DNA from: Pleurodeles waltl
Lineage: Eukaryota > Chordata > Amphibia > Caudata > Salamandridae
DNA length: 64,000 nucleotides
Assembly: GCF_031143425.1 (NCBI RefSeq)
Contig: NC_090443.1
Span: forward strand, 1,056,469,554-1,056,533,553
Reading direction: 5' to 3'
A program made the translations under genes and the position numbers. Shown here piece by piece: positions 11,132 to 22,900 of the stretch (its first letter is position 1; each line of letters opens with the position of its first letter). Under the pieces are notes generated by a model. The model worked only from the letters and a program-made list of their open reading frames with translations. It was not told the origin of the DNA and searched no databases.

Positions 11132-12251
11132 TCTTGGTTGACGTGGGTCTCTTGAGTGGTGCTAGGATGTTGGCGCAGTTGAGGATCCATTGTTGGAGGT
11201 TGATAGCGGCGGAGTCCGGGTCGGTGGGGTCGGGTGGTGGGTTTTTGGCGAGGGTGCTGGCTAGTTGATCTTCGGTGACTTTTCCCCAGCGGCGGTGAGG
11301 CGGTAGAGGGGTGCGGTGGTGTTCGGTGTTTTTCTTGAACGTGAAGTGGACGCAGTGGTGGTCGGTCCAGTGGAGTTCGGAGGTGTGGCTGAATGAGATG
11401 TGGTTGCTTGCAGTGAAGAGTGGGTCAAGGGTGTGGCCGGCGATGTGGGTGGGTGTGTTGACCAGTTGACGGAGTCCGAGGTTGGAGAGGTTGGTGGTCA
11501 GTGATGCGGTGTTGGCGTCATTGTTGTTCTCCAAGTGGAAGTTAAGGTCTCCCAGGAGGATGTAGTCTGAAGAGGCGAGGGCGTGGGTGCTTGCGAGGTC
11601 GGAGACGGTGTCGCTGAAGGGGGCTCTTGGTCCTGGAGGACGGTATATGAGGGTTCCTCTGAGGGTAGTGTTGGGGTCCGTGTGAATCTGGAAGTGGAGG
11701 TGTTCGGCTGTCTTGAGGGTGTCGTCCGTGTGGGTGTGGATCTTGAGGGTAGATTTGTGGGCGATGGCTATTCCTCCGCCGATTCAGTTGGTGCGATCTC
11801 TTCTGGTGATCTTGTAGCCGTCAGGGATGGCGATGGCGATGTCTGGGGCCGAGGAGTCGTTCCACCAGGTTTCGGTTAGGAAGGCTACATCTGGGGCGGT
11901 GGTGTCGAGCAGGTCCCAGAGCTCAATGGCGTGCTTTCGTGCGGAGCGTGTGTTGAGGAGGATGCAGTGCAGGTGGTTTGTGTTGGTTGTTGCTGGCTTC
12001 GTTGTTCTGTTGCAGGTGAAGTTGCAGGTGCGGCAGGAAAAAGGTCCTTTGGTGTGCTTCGGGGTGGCCTGGAAGCATTCTGTGGAGGAGCCAGGGTTGA
12101 GGGCAAGGAGCTCGCTGGCCGAGTAGCGAAGGCTGAGGGTGCGGGGGGCGTGCGGACCAGTGGGGGTGGTGCTGGGCGCGGTCCAGGCACGGACGGGCGC
12201 AGACGGGCTTGCCTCTGGCGCGCCAGCGGCGCGGACGCGCAGCGCCAGCCA
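11132..12251 (-). pseudogene. LINE endonuclease (AP-like) region, disrupted
   Basis: This part would encode the endonuclease that nicks the target DNA for target-primed reverse transcription. One frame is open from 12251 to 11787 and again from 11783 to 11097. Visible landmarks in order are RTLSLRYSASELLALNPGS, a small Cys cluster (CRTCNFTC), LLNTRSARKHAIELW, LTETWW (about 11879-11862), IGGGIAIAHKS, the catalytic GDLNFH motif (about 11550-11533) and LGLRQLVNTPTH. A TGA at 11786-11784 sits just before IGGG. It is a single C-to-T change from CGA, a typical CpG transition. This frame contains no ATG upstream of the endonuclease. The best start codon (12252) is in another frame, so a small indel between about 12250 and 12130 is likely. 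Near 11121-11132 the frame changes again at an A-rich run (minus sense) before the RT domain. Confidence 0.9.
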
Positions 12252-12252
12252 T

Positions 12253-12420
12253 TAAGAAGGGAGGGGGGAGGGAGGAGCAGCTGGGAGGCGGGAGGGATCG
12301 GCGAATGGGGGCGCGAGGGGGGCGGGGCCGCAGGGAGGCAGCGGCAAGGGGAGATCAGCAAGGGGGAGCGCCCAGGGGCGAAAAAAACAGGGAAAAAGGC
12401 ACAAAACAGTAAGGAAAAAA
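12253..12420 (-). promoter_or_regulatory. Candidate promoter/5' leader of the LINE in the proximal array unit
   Basis: This segment lies directly upstream of the candidate ATG on the minus strand and is shared by the long-class array units. It has no TATA box. It holds a GC box (GGGGCGGGGC on the plus strand at 12319-12328), many CpGs, an E-box-like cagctg and, next to the ATG, a tract that is polypyrimidine in the sense direction. Such a CpG-rich, TATA-less layout is common in vertebrate LINE promoters. Promoter activity is inferred from position and composition only. Confidence 0.45.
12259..12296 (+). other. G-quadruplex-prone tract (one per array unit)
   Basis: Runs of three to six G separated by A, AGGC or AGGAGCAGCT loops occur immediately next to the candidate start codon of the LINE, on the strand opposite to its sense. 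Equivalent tracts recur in every unit of the array, with copy-number changes of the ggcggga or ggggga motif. Confidence 0.7.
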
Positions 12421-13485
12421 GTTTAACAACAGGCACAAAATACAATTATGGCACAAGTTACAATCGGGGTACAGCAATCAGAGGGGCACAACAGGGGCAG
12501 ACGCGCAAGGGGGCAAGGCGCTGAAAATTAGAAAAACAACTTACAGGACGGCGAAAAGCGGCACACGGGTCAAGTGAAGCTTACAAGAGCCCACTAGACA
12601 CCAGGGATGAGGCGCAGGAGGATGCCTGCGGGTGGAGGAGGGCCTCGAACACGCTAACAGCAGCGTGGGTGGGGGTCAGGGGCAGGAGACAGCAGGGTGG
12701 TGCTGCGGCCGTGGGGGGCGAGCTCTAGACCTAAGGCAGGTCAGAGGTCGCTCACTCGCGACGCACAGCGCCAGCCATTAAGAAGGGAGTGGGGAGGGGG
12801 GAGGGAGGAGCAGCTGGGAGGCAGCGGCAAGGGGAGATCAGCAAGGGGGAGCGCCCAAGGGGTGAAAAAAACAGGGAAAAAGGCACAAAACAATAAGGAA
12901 TAAAGTTTAACAACAGGCACAAAATACAATTATGGCACAAGTTACAATCGGGGTACAGCAATCAGAGGGGCACAGCGGGGGCAGAAGCGCAAGGAGGCAA
13001 GGCGCTGAAATTTGGAAAAAAACAGTTACAGGACGGCGAAAAGCGGCACACAGGTCAAGTGAAGCTTACAAGAGCCCACTAGAAACCAGGGATGAGGCGC
13101 AGGAGGATGCCTGCGGGTGGAGGAGGGCCTCGAACACGCTAACAGCAGCGTGGGTGGGGGTCAGGGACAGGAGACAGCAGGGTGGTGCTGCGGCCGTGGG
13201 GGGCGAGCTCTAGACCTAAGGCAGGTCAGAGGTCGCTCACTCGCGACGCGCAGCACCAGCCATTAACAAGGGAGGGAGGAGCAGCTGGGAGGCGGGGGCG
13301 GGAGGGAGCGGCGAATGGGGGCGGGAGGGGGGCGGGCCGCAGGGAGGCAGCGGCAAGGGGAGATCAGCAAGGGGGAGCGCCCAAGGGGTGAAAAAACCAG
13401 GGAAAAAGGCACAACACAGTAAGGAAAAAAGTTTAACAACAGGCACAAAATACAATTATGACACAAGTTACAATCGGGGTACAGC

Positions 13486-13665
13486 AATCAGAGGGGCACA
13501 GCGGGGGCAGAAGCGCAAGGAGGCAAGGTGCTGAAATTTGGAAAAAACCACTTACAGGACGGCGAAAAGCGGCAAAATCAGAAGGGGCACAACGGGGGCA
13601 GACGCGCAAGGGGGCAAGGCGCTGAAAATTAGAAAAACAACTTACAGGACGGCGAAAAGCAGCAC
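13486..13665. repeat. Internal 90-bp tandem pair within a unit (modules a and b)
   Basis: Module a begins aatcagaggggcacagcg at 13486 and module b begins aatcagaaggggcacaac at 13576. Each is 90 bp and both end in ttacaggacggcgaaaagc plus a short tail. Long-class units carry both. The 530-bp and 485-bp classes carry one, often an a/b hybrid, which accounts for most of the length difference. The pair shown is one example of those present in every long unit. Confidence 0.9.
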
Positions 13666-16501
13666 ACGGGTCAAGTGAAGCTTACAAGAGCCCACTAGAC
13701 ACCAGGGATGAGGCGCAGGAGGATGCCTGCGGGTGGAGGAGGGCCTCGAACACGCTAACAGCAGCGTGGGTGGCGGTCAGGGGCAGGAGACAGCAGGGTG
13801 GTGCTGCAGCCGTGGGGGGCGAGCTCTAGACTTAAGGCAGGTCAGAGGTCGCTCACTCGCGACGCGCAGCGCCAGCCATTAAGAAGGGAGGGGGGAGGGG
13901 GGAGGGAGGAGCAGCTGGGAGGCAGCGGCAAGGGGAGATCAGCAAGGGGGAGCGCCCAAGGGGCGAAAAAAACAGGGAAAAAGGCACAAAACAGTAAGGA
14001 ATAAAGTTTAACAACAGGCACAAAATACAATTATGGCACAAGTTACAATCGGGGTACAGCAATCAGAGGGGCACAGCGGGGGCAGAAGCGCAAGGCGGCA
14101 AGGCGCTGAAATTTGGAAAAAAACAGTTACAGGATGGCGAAAAGCGGCACACAGGTCAAGTGAAACTTACAAGAGCCCACTAGACACCAGGGATGAGGCG
14201 CAGGAGGATGCCTGCGGGTGGAGGAGGGCCTCGAACACGCTAACAGCAGCGTGGGTGGGGGTCAGGGACAGGAGACAGCAGGGTGGTGCTGCGGCCGTGG
14301 GGGGCGAGCTCTAGACCTAAGGCAGTTCAGAGGTAGCTCACTTGCGACGCGCAGCACCAGCCATTAAGAAGGGAGGGGGGAGGGAGGAGCAGCTGGGAGG
14401 CGGGAGGCGGGAGGGAGTGGCGAATGGGGGCGCGAGGGGGGTGGGCCGCAGGGAGGCAGCGGCAAGGGGAGATCAGCAAGGGGGAGCGCCCAAGGGGTGA
14501 AAAAAACAGGGAAAAAGGCACAACACAGTAAGGAAAAAAGTTTAACAACAGGCACAAAATACAATTATGGCACAAGTTACAATCGGGGTACAGCAATCAG
14601 AGGGGCACAGCGGGGGCAGAAGCGCAAGGAGGCAAGACGCTGAAATTTGGAAAAAAACAGTTACAGGACGACGAAAAGCGGCACAGTCAGAAGGGGCACA
14701 ACGGGGGCAGACGCGCAAGGGGGCAAGGCGCTGAAAATTAGAAAAACAACTTACAGGACGGCGAAAAGCAGCACACGGGTCAAGTGAAGCTTACAAGAGC
14801 CCACTAGACACCAGGGATGAGGCGCAGGAGGATGCCTGCGGGTGGAGGAGGGCCTCGAACACGCTAACAGCAGCGTGGGTGGCGGTCAGGGGCAGGAGAC
14901 AGCAGGGTGGTGCTGCGGCCGTGGGGGGCGAGCTCTAGACATAAGGCAGGTCAGAGGTCGCTCACTCGCGACGCGCAGCGCCAGCCATTAAGAAGGGAGG
15001 GGGGAGGGGGAAGGGAGGAGCAGCTGGGAGGCAGCGGCAAGGGGAGATCAGCAAGGGGGAGCGCCCAAGGGGCGAAAAAAACAGGGAAAAAGGCACAAAA
15101 CAGTAAGGAATAAAGTTTAACAACAGGCACAAAATACAATTATGGCACAAGTTACAATTGGGGTACAGCAATCAGAGGGGCACAGCGGGGGCAGAAGCGC
15201 AAGGAGGCAAGGCGCTGAAATTTGGAAAAAAACAGTTACAGGACGGCGAAAAGCGGCACACAGGTCAAGTGAAACTTACAAGAGCCCACTAGACACCAGG
15301 GATGAGGCGCAGGAGGATGCCTGCGGGTGGAGGAGGGCCTCGAACACGCTAACAGCAGCGTGGGTGGGGGTCAGGGACAGGAGACAGCAGGGTGGTGCTG
15401 CGGCCGTGGGGGGCGAGCTCTAGACCTAAGGCAGGTCAGAGGTCGCTCACTCGCGACGCGCAGCACCAGCCATTAAGAAGGGAGGGGGGAGGGAGGACCA
15501 GCTGGGAGGCGGGAGGCGGGAGGGAGCGGCGAATGGGGGCGCGAGGGGGGCGGGGCCGCAGGGAGGTAGCGGCAAGGGGAGATCAGCAAGGGGGAGTGCC
15601 CAAGGGGCGAAAAAACCAGGGAAAAAGGCACAAAACAGTAAGGAAAAAAGTTTAACAACAGGCACAAAATACAATTATGGCACAAGTTACAATCGGGGTA
15701 CAGCAATCAGAGGGGCACAGCGGCGGCAGAAGCGCAAGGAGGCAAGGCGCAGAAATTTGGAAAAAAACACTTACAGGACGGCGAAAAGCGGCACAATCAG
15801 AAGGGGCACAATTGGGGCAGACGCGCAAGGGTGCAAGGCGCTGAAAATTAGAAAAACAACTTACAGGACGGCGAAAAGCGGCACACGGGTAAAGTGAAGC
15901 TTACAAGAGCCCACTAGACACCAGGGATGAGGCGCAGGAGGATGCCTGAGGGTGGAGGAGGGCCTCGAACACGCTAACAGCAGCGTGGGTGGGGGTCAGG
16001 GGCAGGAGACAGCAGGGTGGTGCTGCGGCCGTGGGTGGCGAGCTCTAGACCTAAGGCAGGTCAGAGGTCGCTCACTCGCGACGCACAGCGCCAGCCATTA
16101 AGAAGGGAGGGGGGAGGAGGGAGGGAGGAGCAGCTGGGAGGCAGCGGCAAGGGGAGATCAGCAAGGGGGAGCGCCCAAGGGGTGAAAAAAACAGGGAAAA
16201 AGGCACAAAACAGTAAGGAATAAAGTTTAACAACAGGCACAAAATACAATTATGGCACAAGTTACAATAGGGGTACAGCAATCAGAGGGGCACAGCGGGG
16301 GCAGAAGCGCAAGGAGGCAAGGCGCTGAAATTTGGAAAAAAACAGTTACAGGACGGCGAAAAGCGGCACACAGGTCAAGTGAAGCTTACAAGAGCCCACT
16401 AGACACCAGGGATGAGGCGCAGGCGGATGCCTGCGGGTGGAGGAGGGCCTCGAACACGCTAACAGCAGCGTGGGTGGGGGTCAGGGACAGGAGACAGCAG
16501 G

Positions 16502-17733
16502 GTGGTGCTGCGGCCGTGGGGGGCGAGCTCTAGACCTAAGGCAGGTCAGAGGTCGCTCACTCGCGACGCGCAGCACCAGCCATTAACAAGGGAGGGAGGA
16601 GCAGCTGGGAGGCGGGGGCGGGAGGGAGCGGCGAATGGGGGCGCGAGGGGGGCGGGCCGCAGGGAGGCAGCGGCAAGGGGAGATCAGCAAGGGGGAGCGC
16701 CCAAGGGGTGAAAAAACCAGGGAAAAAGGCACAACACAGTAAGGAAAAAAGTTTAACAACAGGCACAAAATACAATTATGGCACAAGTTACAATCGGGGT
16801 ACAGCAATCAGAGGGGCACAGCGGGGGCAGAAGCGCAAGGAGGCAAGGCGCTGAAATTTGGAAAAAAACACTTACAGGACGGCGAAAAGCGGCAAAATCA
16901 GAAGGGGCACAACGGGGGCAGACGCGCAAGGGGGCAAGGCGCTGAAAATTAGAAAAACAACTTACAGGACGGCGAAAAGCAGCACACGGGTCAAGTGAAG
17001 CTTACAAGAGCCCACTAGACACCAGGGATGAGGCGCAGGAGGATGCCTGCGGGTGGAGGAGGGCCTCGAACACGCTAACAGCAGCGTGGGTGGCGGTCAG
17101 GGGCAGGAGACAGCAGGGTGGTGCTGCGGCCGTGGGGGGCGAGCTCTAGACCTAAGGCAGGTCAGAGGTCGCTCACTCGCGACGCGCAGCACCAGCCATT
17201 AACAAGGGAGGGAGGAGCAGCTGGGAGGCGGGGGCGGGAGGGAGCGGCGAATGGGGGCGCGAGGGGGGCGGGCCGCAGGGAGGCAGCGGCAAGGGGAGAT
17301 CAGCAAGGGGGAGCGCCCAAGGGGTGAAAAAACCAGGGAAAAAGGCACAACACAGTAAGGAAAAAAGTTTAACAACAGGCACAAAATACAATTATGGCAC
17401 AAGTTACAATCGGGGTACAGCAATCAGAGGGGCACAGCGGGGGCAGAAGCGCAAGGAGGCAAGGCGCTGAAATTTGGAAAAAAACACTTACAGGACGGCG
17501 AAAAGCGGCAAAATCAGAAGGGGCACAACGGGGGCAGACGCGCAAGGGGGCAAGGCGCTGAAAATTAGAAAAACAACTTACAGGACGGCGAAAAGCAGCA
17601 CACGGGTCAAGTGAAGCTTACAAGAGCCCACTAGACACCAGGGATGAGGCGCAGGAGGATGCCTGCGGGTGGAGGAGGGCCTCGAACACGCTAACAGCAG
17701 CGTGGGTGGCGGTCAGGGGCAGGAGACAGCAGG
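16502..17733. repeat. Recent tandem duplication of one 616-bp unit
   Basis: Both units share the private change cattaacaaggg (in place of cattaagaaggg) and the same shortened G-rich tract. A third unit at 13182 also has these. The equal lengths and shared private bases indicate a local duplication inside the dimeric block. Confidence 0.8.
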
Positions 17734-19944
17734 GTGGTGCTGCGGCCGTGGGGGGCGAGCTCTAGACATAAGGCAGGTCAGAGGTCGCTCACTCGCGACG
17801 CGCAGCGCCAGCCATTAAGAAGGGAGGGGGGAGGGAGGAGCAGCTGGGAGGCAGCGGCAAGGGGAGATCAGCAAGGGGGAGCGCCCAAGGGGCGAAAAAA
17901 ACAGGGAAAAAGGCACAAAACAGTAAGGAATAAAGTTTAACAACAGGCACAAAATACAATTATGGCACAAGTTACAATCGGGGTACAGCAATCAGAGGGG
18001 CACAGCGGGGGCAGAAGCGCAAGGAGGCAAGGCGCTGAAATTTGGAAAAAAACAGTTACAGGACGGCGAAAAGCGGCACACAGGTCAAGTGAAACTTACA
18101 AGAGCCCACTAGACACCAGGGATGAGGCGCAGGAGGATGCCTGCGGGTGGAGGAGGGCCTCGAACACGCTAACAGCAGCGTGGGTGGGGGTCAGGGACAG
18201 GAGACAGCAGGGTGGTGCTGCGGCCGTGGGGGGCGAGCTCTAGACCTAAGGCAGTTCAGAGGTAGCTCACTCGCGACGCGCAGCACCAGCCATTAAGAAG
18301 GGAGGGGGGAGGGAGGAGCAGCTGGGAGGCGGGAGGCGGGAGGGAGCGGCGAATGGGGGCGCGAGGGGGGTGGGCCGCAGGGAGGCAGCGGCAAGGGGAG
18401 ATCAGCAAGGGGGAGCGCCCAAGGGGTGAAAAAACCAGGGAAAAAGGCACAACACAGTAAGGAAAAAAGTTTAACAACAGGCACAAAATACAATTATGGC
18501 ACAAGTTACAATCGGGGTACAGCAATCAGAGGGGCACAGCGGGGGCAGAAGCGCAAGGAGGCAAGACGCTGAAATTTGGAAAAAAACAGTTACAGGACGG
18601 CGAAAAGCGGCACAGTCAGAAGGGGCACAACGGGGGCAGACGCGCAAGGGGGCAAGGCGCTGATAATTAGAAAAACAACTTACAGGACGGCGAAAAGCAG
18701 CACACGGGTCAAGTGAAGCTTACAAGAGCCCACTAGACACCAGGGATGAGGCGCAGGAGGATGCCTGCGGGTGGAGGAGGGCCTCGAACACGCTAACAGC
18801 AGCGTGGGTGGCGGTCAGGGGCAGGAGACAGCAGGGTGGTGCTGCGGCCGTGGGGGGCGAGCTCTAGACCTAAGGCAGGTCAGAGGTCGCTCACTCGCGA
18901 CGCGCAGCGCCAGCCATTAAGAAGGGAGGGGGGAGGGGGGAGGGAAGAGCAGCTGGGAGGCAGCGGCAAGGGGAGATCAGCAAGGGGGAGCGCCCAAGGG
19001 GCGAAAAAAACAGGGAAAAAGGCACAAAACAGTAAGGAATAAAGTTTAACAACAGGCACAAAATACAATTATGGCACAAGTTACAATTGGGGTACAGCAA
19101 TCAGAGGGGCACAGCGGGGGCAGAAGCGCAAGGAGGCAAGGCGCTGAAATTTGGAAAAAAACAGTTACAGGACGGCGAAAAGCGGCACACAGGTCAAGTG
19201 AAACTTACAAGAGCCCACTAGACACCAGGGATGAGGCGCAGGAGGATGCCTGCGGGTGGAGGAGGGCCTCGAACACGCTAACAGCAGCGTAGGTGGGGGT
19301 CAGGGACAGGAGACAGCAGGGTGGTGCTGCGGCCGTGGGGGGTGAGCTCTAGACCTAAGGCAGGTCAGAGGTCGCTCACTCGCGACGCGCAGCACCAGCC
19401 ATTAAGAAGGGAGGGGGGAGGGAGGACCAGCTGGGAGGTGGGAGGCGGGAGGGAGCGGCGAATGGGGGCGTGAGGGGGGCGGGGCCGCAGGGAGGTAGCG
19501 GCAAGGGGAGATCAGCAAGGGGGAGTGCCCAAGGGGCGAAAAAACCAGGGAAAAAGGCACAAAACAGTAAGGAAAAAAGTTTAACAACAGGCACAAAATA
19601 CAATTATGGCACAAGTTACAATCGGGGTACAGCAATCAGAGGGGCACAGTGGGGCAGAAGCGCAAGGAGGCAAGGCGCTGACATTTGGAAAAAAACACTT
19701 ACAGGACGGCGAAAAGCGGCACAATCAGAAGGGGCACAACGGGGGCAGACGCGCAAGGGGGCAAGGCGCTAAAAATTAGAAAAACAACTTACAGGACGTC
19801 GAAAAGCGGCACACAGGTCAAGTGAAGCTTACAAGAGCCCACTAGACGCCAGGGATGAGGCGCAGGAGGATGCCTGCGGGTGGAGGAGGGCCTCGAACAC
19901 GCTAACAGCAGCGTGGGTGGGGGTCAGGGGCAGGAGACAGCAGG

Positions 19945-22900
19945 GTGGTTGCGGCCGTGGGGGGCGAGCTCTAGACCTAAGGCAGGTCAGAGGTCGCTCA
20001 CTCGCGACGCGCAGCGCCAGCCATTAAGAAGGGAGGGGGGAGGGAGGAGCATCTGGGAGGCGGGAGGCGGGAGGGAGCGGCGAATGGGGGCGCGAGGGGG
20101 GCGGGGCCACAGGGAGGCAGCTGCAAGGGGAGATCAGCAAGGGGGAGCGCCCAAGGGGCGAAAAAAACAGGGAAAAAGGCACAAAACAGTAAGGAAAAAA
20201 GTTTAACAACAGGCACACAATACAATTATGGCACAAGTTACAATCGGGGTACAGCAATCAGAGGGGCACAGCGGGGGCAGACGCGCAAGGAGGCAAGGCT
20301 CTGAAATTTGGAAAAACAACTTACAGGACGGCGAAAAGCGGCACACGGGTCAAGTGAAGCTTACAAGAGCCCACTAGACACCAGGGATGAGGCGCAGGAG
20401 GATGCCTGCGGGTGGAGGAGGGCCTCGAACACGCTAACAGCAGCGTGGGTGGGGGTCAGGGGCAGGAGACAGCAGGGTGGTTCTGCGGCCGTGGGGGGCG
20501 AGCTCTAGACCTAAGGCAGGTCAGAGGTCACTCACTTGCGACGCGCAGCGCCAGCCATTAAGAAGGGAGGGTGGAGGGAGGAGCAACTGGGAGGCGGGAG
20601 GTGGGAGGGAGTGGCGAATGGGGGCTCGAGGGGGGCGGGCCGCAGGGAGGCAGCGGCAAGGGTAGATCAGCAAGGGGGAGCCCCCAAGGGGCGAAAAAAC
20701 CAGGGAAAAAGGCACAAAACAGTAAGGAAAAAAGTTTAACAACAGGCACAAAATACAATTATGGCACAAGTTACAATCGGGGTACAGCAATCAGAGGGGC
20801 ACAGCGGGGGCAGAAGCGCAAGGAGGCAAGGCGCTGAAATTTGGAAAAAAACACTTACAGGACGGCGAAAAGCGGCACACGGGTCAAGTGAAGCTTACAA
20901 GAGCCCACTAGACACCAGGGATGAGGCGCAGGAGGATGCCTGCGGGTGGAGGAGGGCCTCGAACACGCTAACAGCAGCGTGGGTGGGGGTCAGGGGCAGG
21001 AGACAGCAGGGTGGTGCTGCGGCCGTGGGGGGCGAGCTCTAGAGCTAAGACAGGTCAGAGGTCGCTCACTCGGGACGCGCAGCGCCAGCCATTAAGAAGG
21101 GAGGGGGAGGGAGGAGCAGCTGGGAGGCGGGAGGTGGGAGGGAGTGGCGAATGGGGGCTCGAGGGGGGCGGGCCGCAGGGAGGCAGCGGCAAGGGTAGAT
21201 CAGCAAGGGGGAGCGCCCAAGGGGCGAAAAAACCAGGGAAAAAGGCACAAAACAGTAAGGAAAAAAGTTTAACAACAGGCACAAAATACAATTATGGCAC
21301 AAGTTACAATCGGGGTACAGCAATCAGAGGGGCACAGCGGGGGGCAGAAGCGCAAGGAGGCAAGGCGCTGAAATTTGGAAAAAAACACTTACAGGACGGC
21401 GAAAAGCGGCACAATCAGAAGGGGCACAACGGGGGCAGACGCGCAAGGGGGCAAGGCGCTGAAAATTAGAAAAACAACTTACAGGACGGCGAAAAGCAGC
21501 ACATGGGTCAAGTGAAGCTTACAAGAGCCCACTAGACACCAGGGATGAGGCGCAGGAGGATGCCTGCGGGTGGAGGAGGGCCTCGAACACGCTAACAGCA
21601 GCGTGGGTGGGGGTCAGGGGCAGGAGACAGCAGGGTGGTGCTGCGGCCGTGGGGGGCGAGCTCTAGACCTAAGGCAGGTCAGAGGTCGCTCACTCGCGAT
21701 GCGCAGCGCCAGCCATTAAGAAGGGAGGGGGGAGGGAGGAGCAGCTGGGAGGCGGGAGGCGGGAGGGAGAGGCGAATGGGGGCGCGAGGGGGGTGGGGCC
21801 GCAGGGAGGCAGCGGTAAGGGGAGATCAGCAAGGGGGAGTGCCCAAGGGGCGAAAAAACCACGGAAAAAGGCACAAAACAGTAAGGAAAAAAGTTTAACA
21901 ACAGGCACAAAATACAATTATGGCACAAGTTACAATCGGGGTACAGCAATCAGAGGGGCACAGTGGGGCAGAAGCGCAAGGAGGCAAGGCACTGAAATTT
22001 GGAAAAAAACACTTACAGGACGGCGAAAAGCGGCACAATCAGAAGGGGCACAACGGGGGCAGACGCGCAAGGGGGCAAGGCGCTAAAAATTAGAAAAACA
22101 ACTTACAGGACGGCGAAAAGCGGCACACAGGTCAAGTGAAGCTTACAAGAGCCCACTAGACACCAGGGATGAGGCGCAGGAGGATGCCTGCGGGTGGAGG
22201 AGGGCCTCGAACACGCTAACAGCAGCGTGGGTGGGGGTCAGGGGCAGGAGACAGCAGGGTGGTTGCGGCCGTGGGGGGCGAGCTCTAGACCTAAGGCAGG
22301 TCAGAGGTCGCTCACTCGCGACGCGCAGCGCCAGCCATTAAGAAGGGAGGGGGGAGGGAGGAGCATCTGGGAGGCGGGAGGCGGGAGGGAGCGGCGAATG
22401 GGGGCGCGAGGGGGGTGGGGCCACAGGGAGGCAGCTGCAAGGGGAGATCAGCAAGGGGGAGCGCCCAAGGGGCGAAAAAAACAGGGAAAAAGGCACAAAA
22501 CAGTAAGGAAAAAAGTTTAACAACAGGCACACAATACAATTATGGCACAAGTTACAATCGGGGTACAGCAATCAGAGGGGCACAGCGGGGGCAGACGCGC
22601 AAGGAGGCAAGGCTCTGAAATTTGGAAAAACAACTTACAGGACGGCGAAAAGCGGCACACGGGTCAAGTGAAGCTTACAAGAGCCCACTAGACACCAGGG
22701 ATGAGGCGCAGGAGGATGCCTGCGGGTGGAGGAGGGCCTCGAACACGCTAACAGCAGCGTGGGTGGGGGTCAGGGGCAGGAGACAGCAGGGTGGTTCTGC
22801 GGCCGTGGGGGGCGAGCTCTAGACCTAAGGCAGGTCAGAGGTCACTCACTTGCGACGCGCAGCGCCAGCCATTAAGAAGGGAGGGTGGAGGGAGGAGCAA

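Larger units (their letters stand above)
9111..12252 (-). mobile_element. L2-clade LINE, decayed but nearly full length
   Basis: Reading right to left there is a candidate start codon (12252-12250), an AP-type endonuclease, a reverse transcriptase with all core motifs, a short 3' UTR and a tetranucleotide tail. Motif wording such as FRPISLLP, DLSAAFDTV, GVPQGS and YADDTQ, plus the 3' tail, fits the L2 clade of non-LTR retrotransposons better than L1 or RTE. The copy is inactive: it has an in-frame TGA in the endonuclease and at least two frame changes in the body. The left flank just outside the tail is not array sequence, whereas the right flank is entirely array, and the two meet at the 5' end of the element. 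A clear target-site duplication cannot be found because the far side of the array lies beyond the window. Confidence 0.93.
12234..12696. repeat. Array unit 0, fused to the LINE 5' end
   Basis: This is the first unit and starts inside the family consensus at gacgcgcagcgcc. Bases left of 12234 are specific to the LINE. On the minus strand the unit contributes the ATG and the next 16 bases, then the LINE sequence continues. It has the long G-rich/GC-box segment but only one 90-bp module. Confidence 0.85.
12697..19944. repeat. Dimeric block: short and long units alternating (about 1.1 kb period)
   Basis: Units start at 12697, 13182, 13798, 14283, 14907, 15392, 16017, 16502, 17118, 17734, 18212, 18836 and 19321. 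Lengths alternate between about 485 and about 616-625, giving dimers of 1101-1110 bp. The alternation is broken once, at 16502-17733, where two long units of 616 bp follow each other. The 485-bp class lacks both one 90-bp module and the segment between two GGGAGGC copies that holds the GC box. Confidence 0.92.

Noticed and set aside
9520..12126. Plus-strand frames of 100-190 codons opposite the LINE
   Set aside because: They are antisense shadows of the GC-rich endonuclease/reverse transcriptase coding sequence, whose conserved motifs are all on the minus strand.
12640..12670. Pol III B-box-like motif gcctcgaacac in each unit
   Set aside because: Only about seven of eleven positions fit, and no A box stands at a suitable distance, so neither a SINE nor a tRNA-derived unit is supported.
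13540..13660. A 24-base mini-intron inside each 90-bp module
   Set aside because: It is far below the minimum vertebrate intron length. Only longer-range use of the same motifs remains possible and is listed as a finding.
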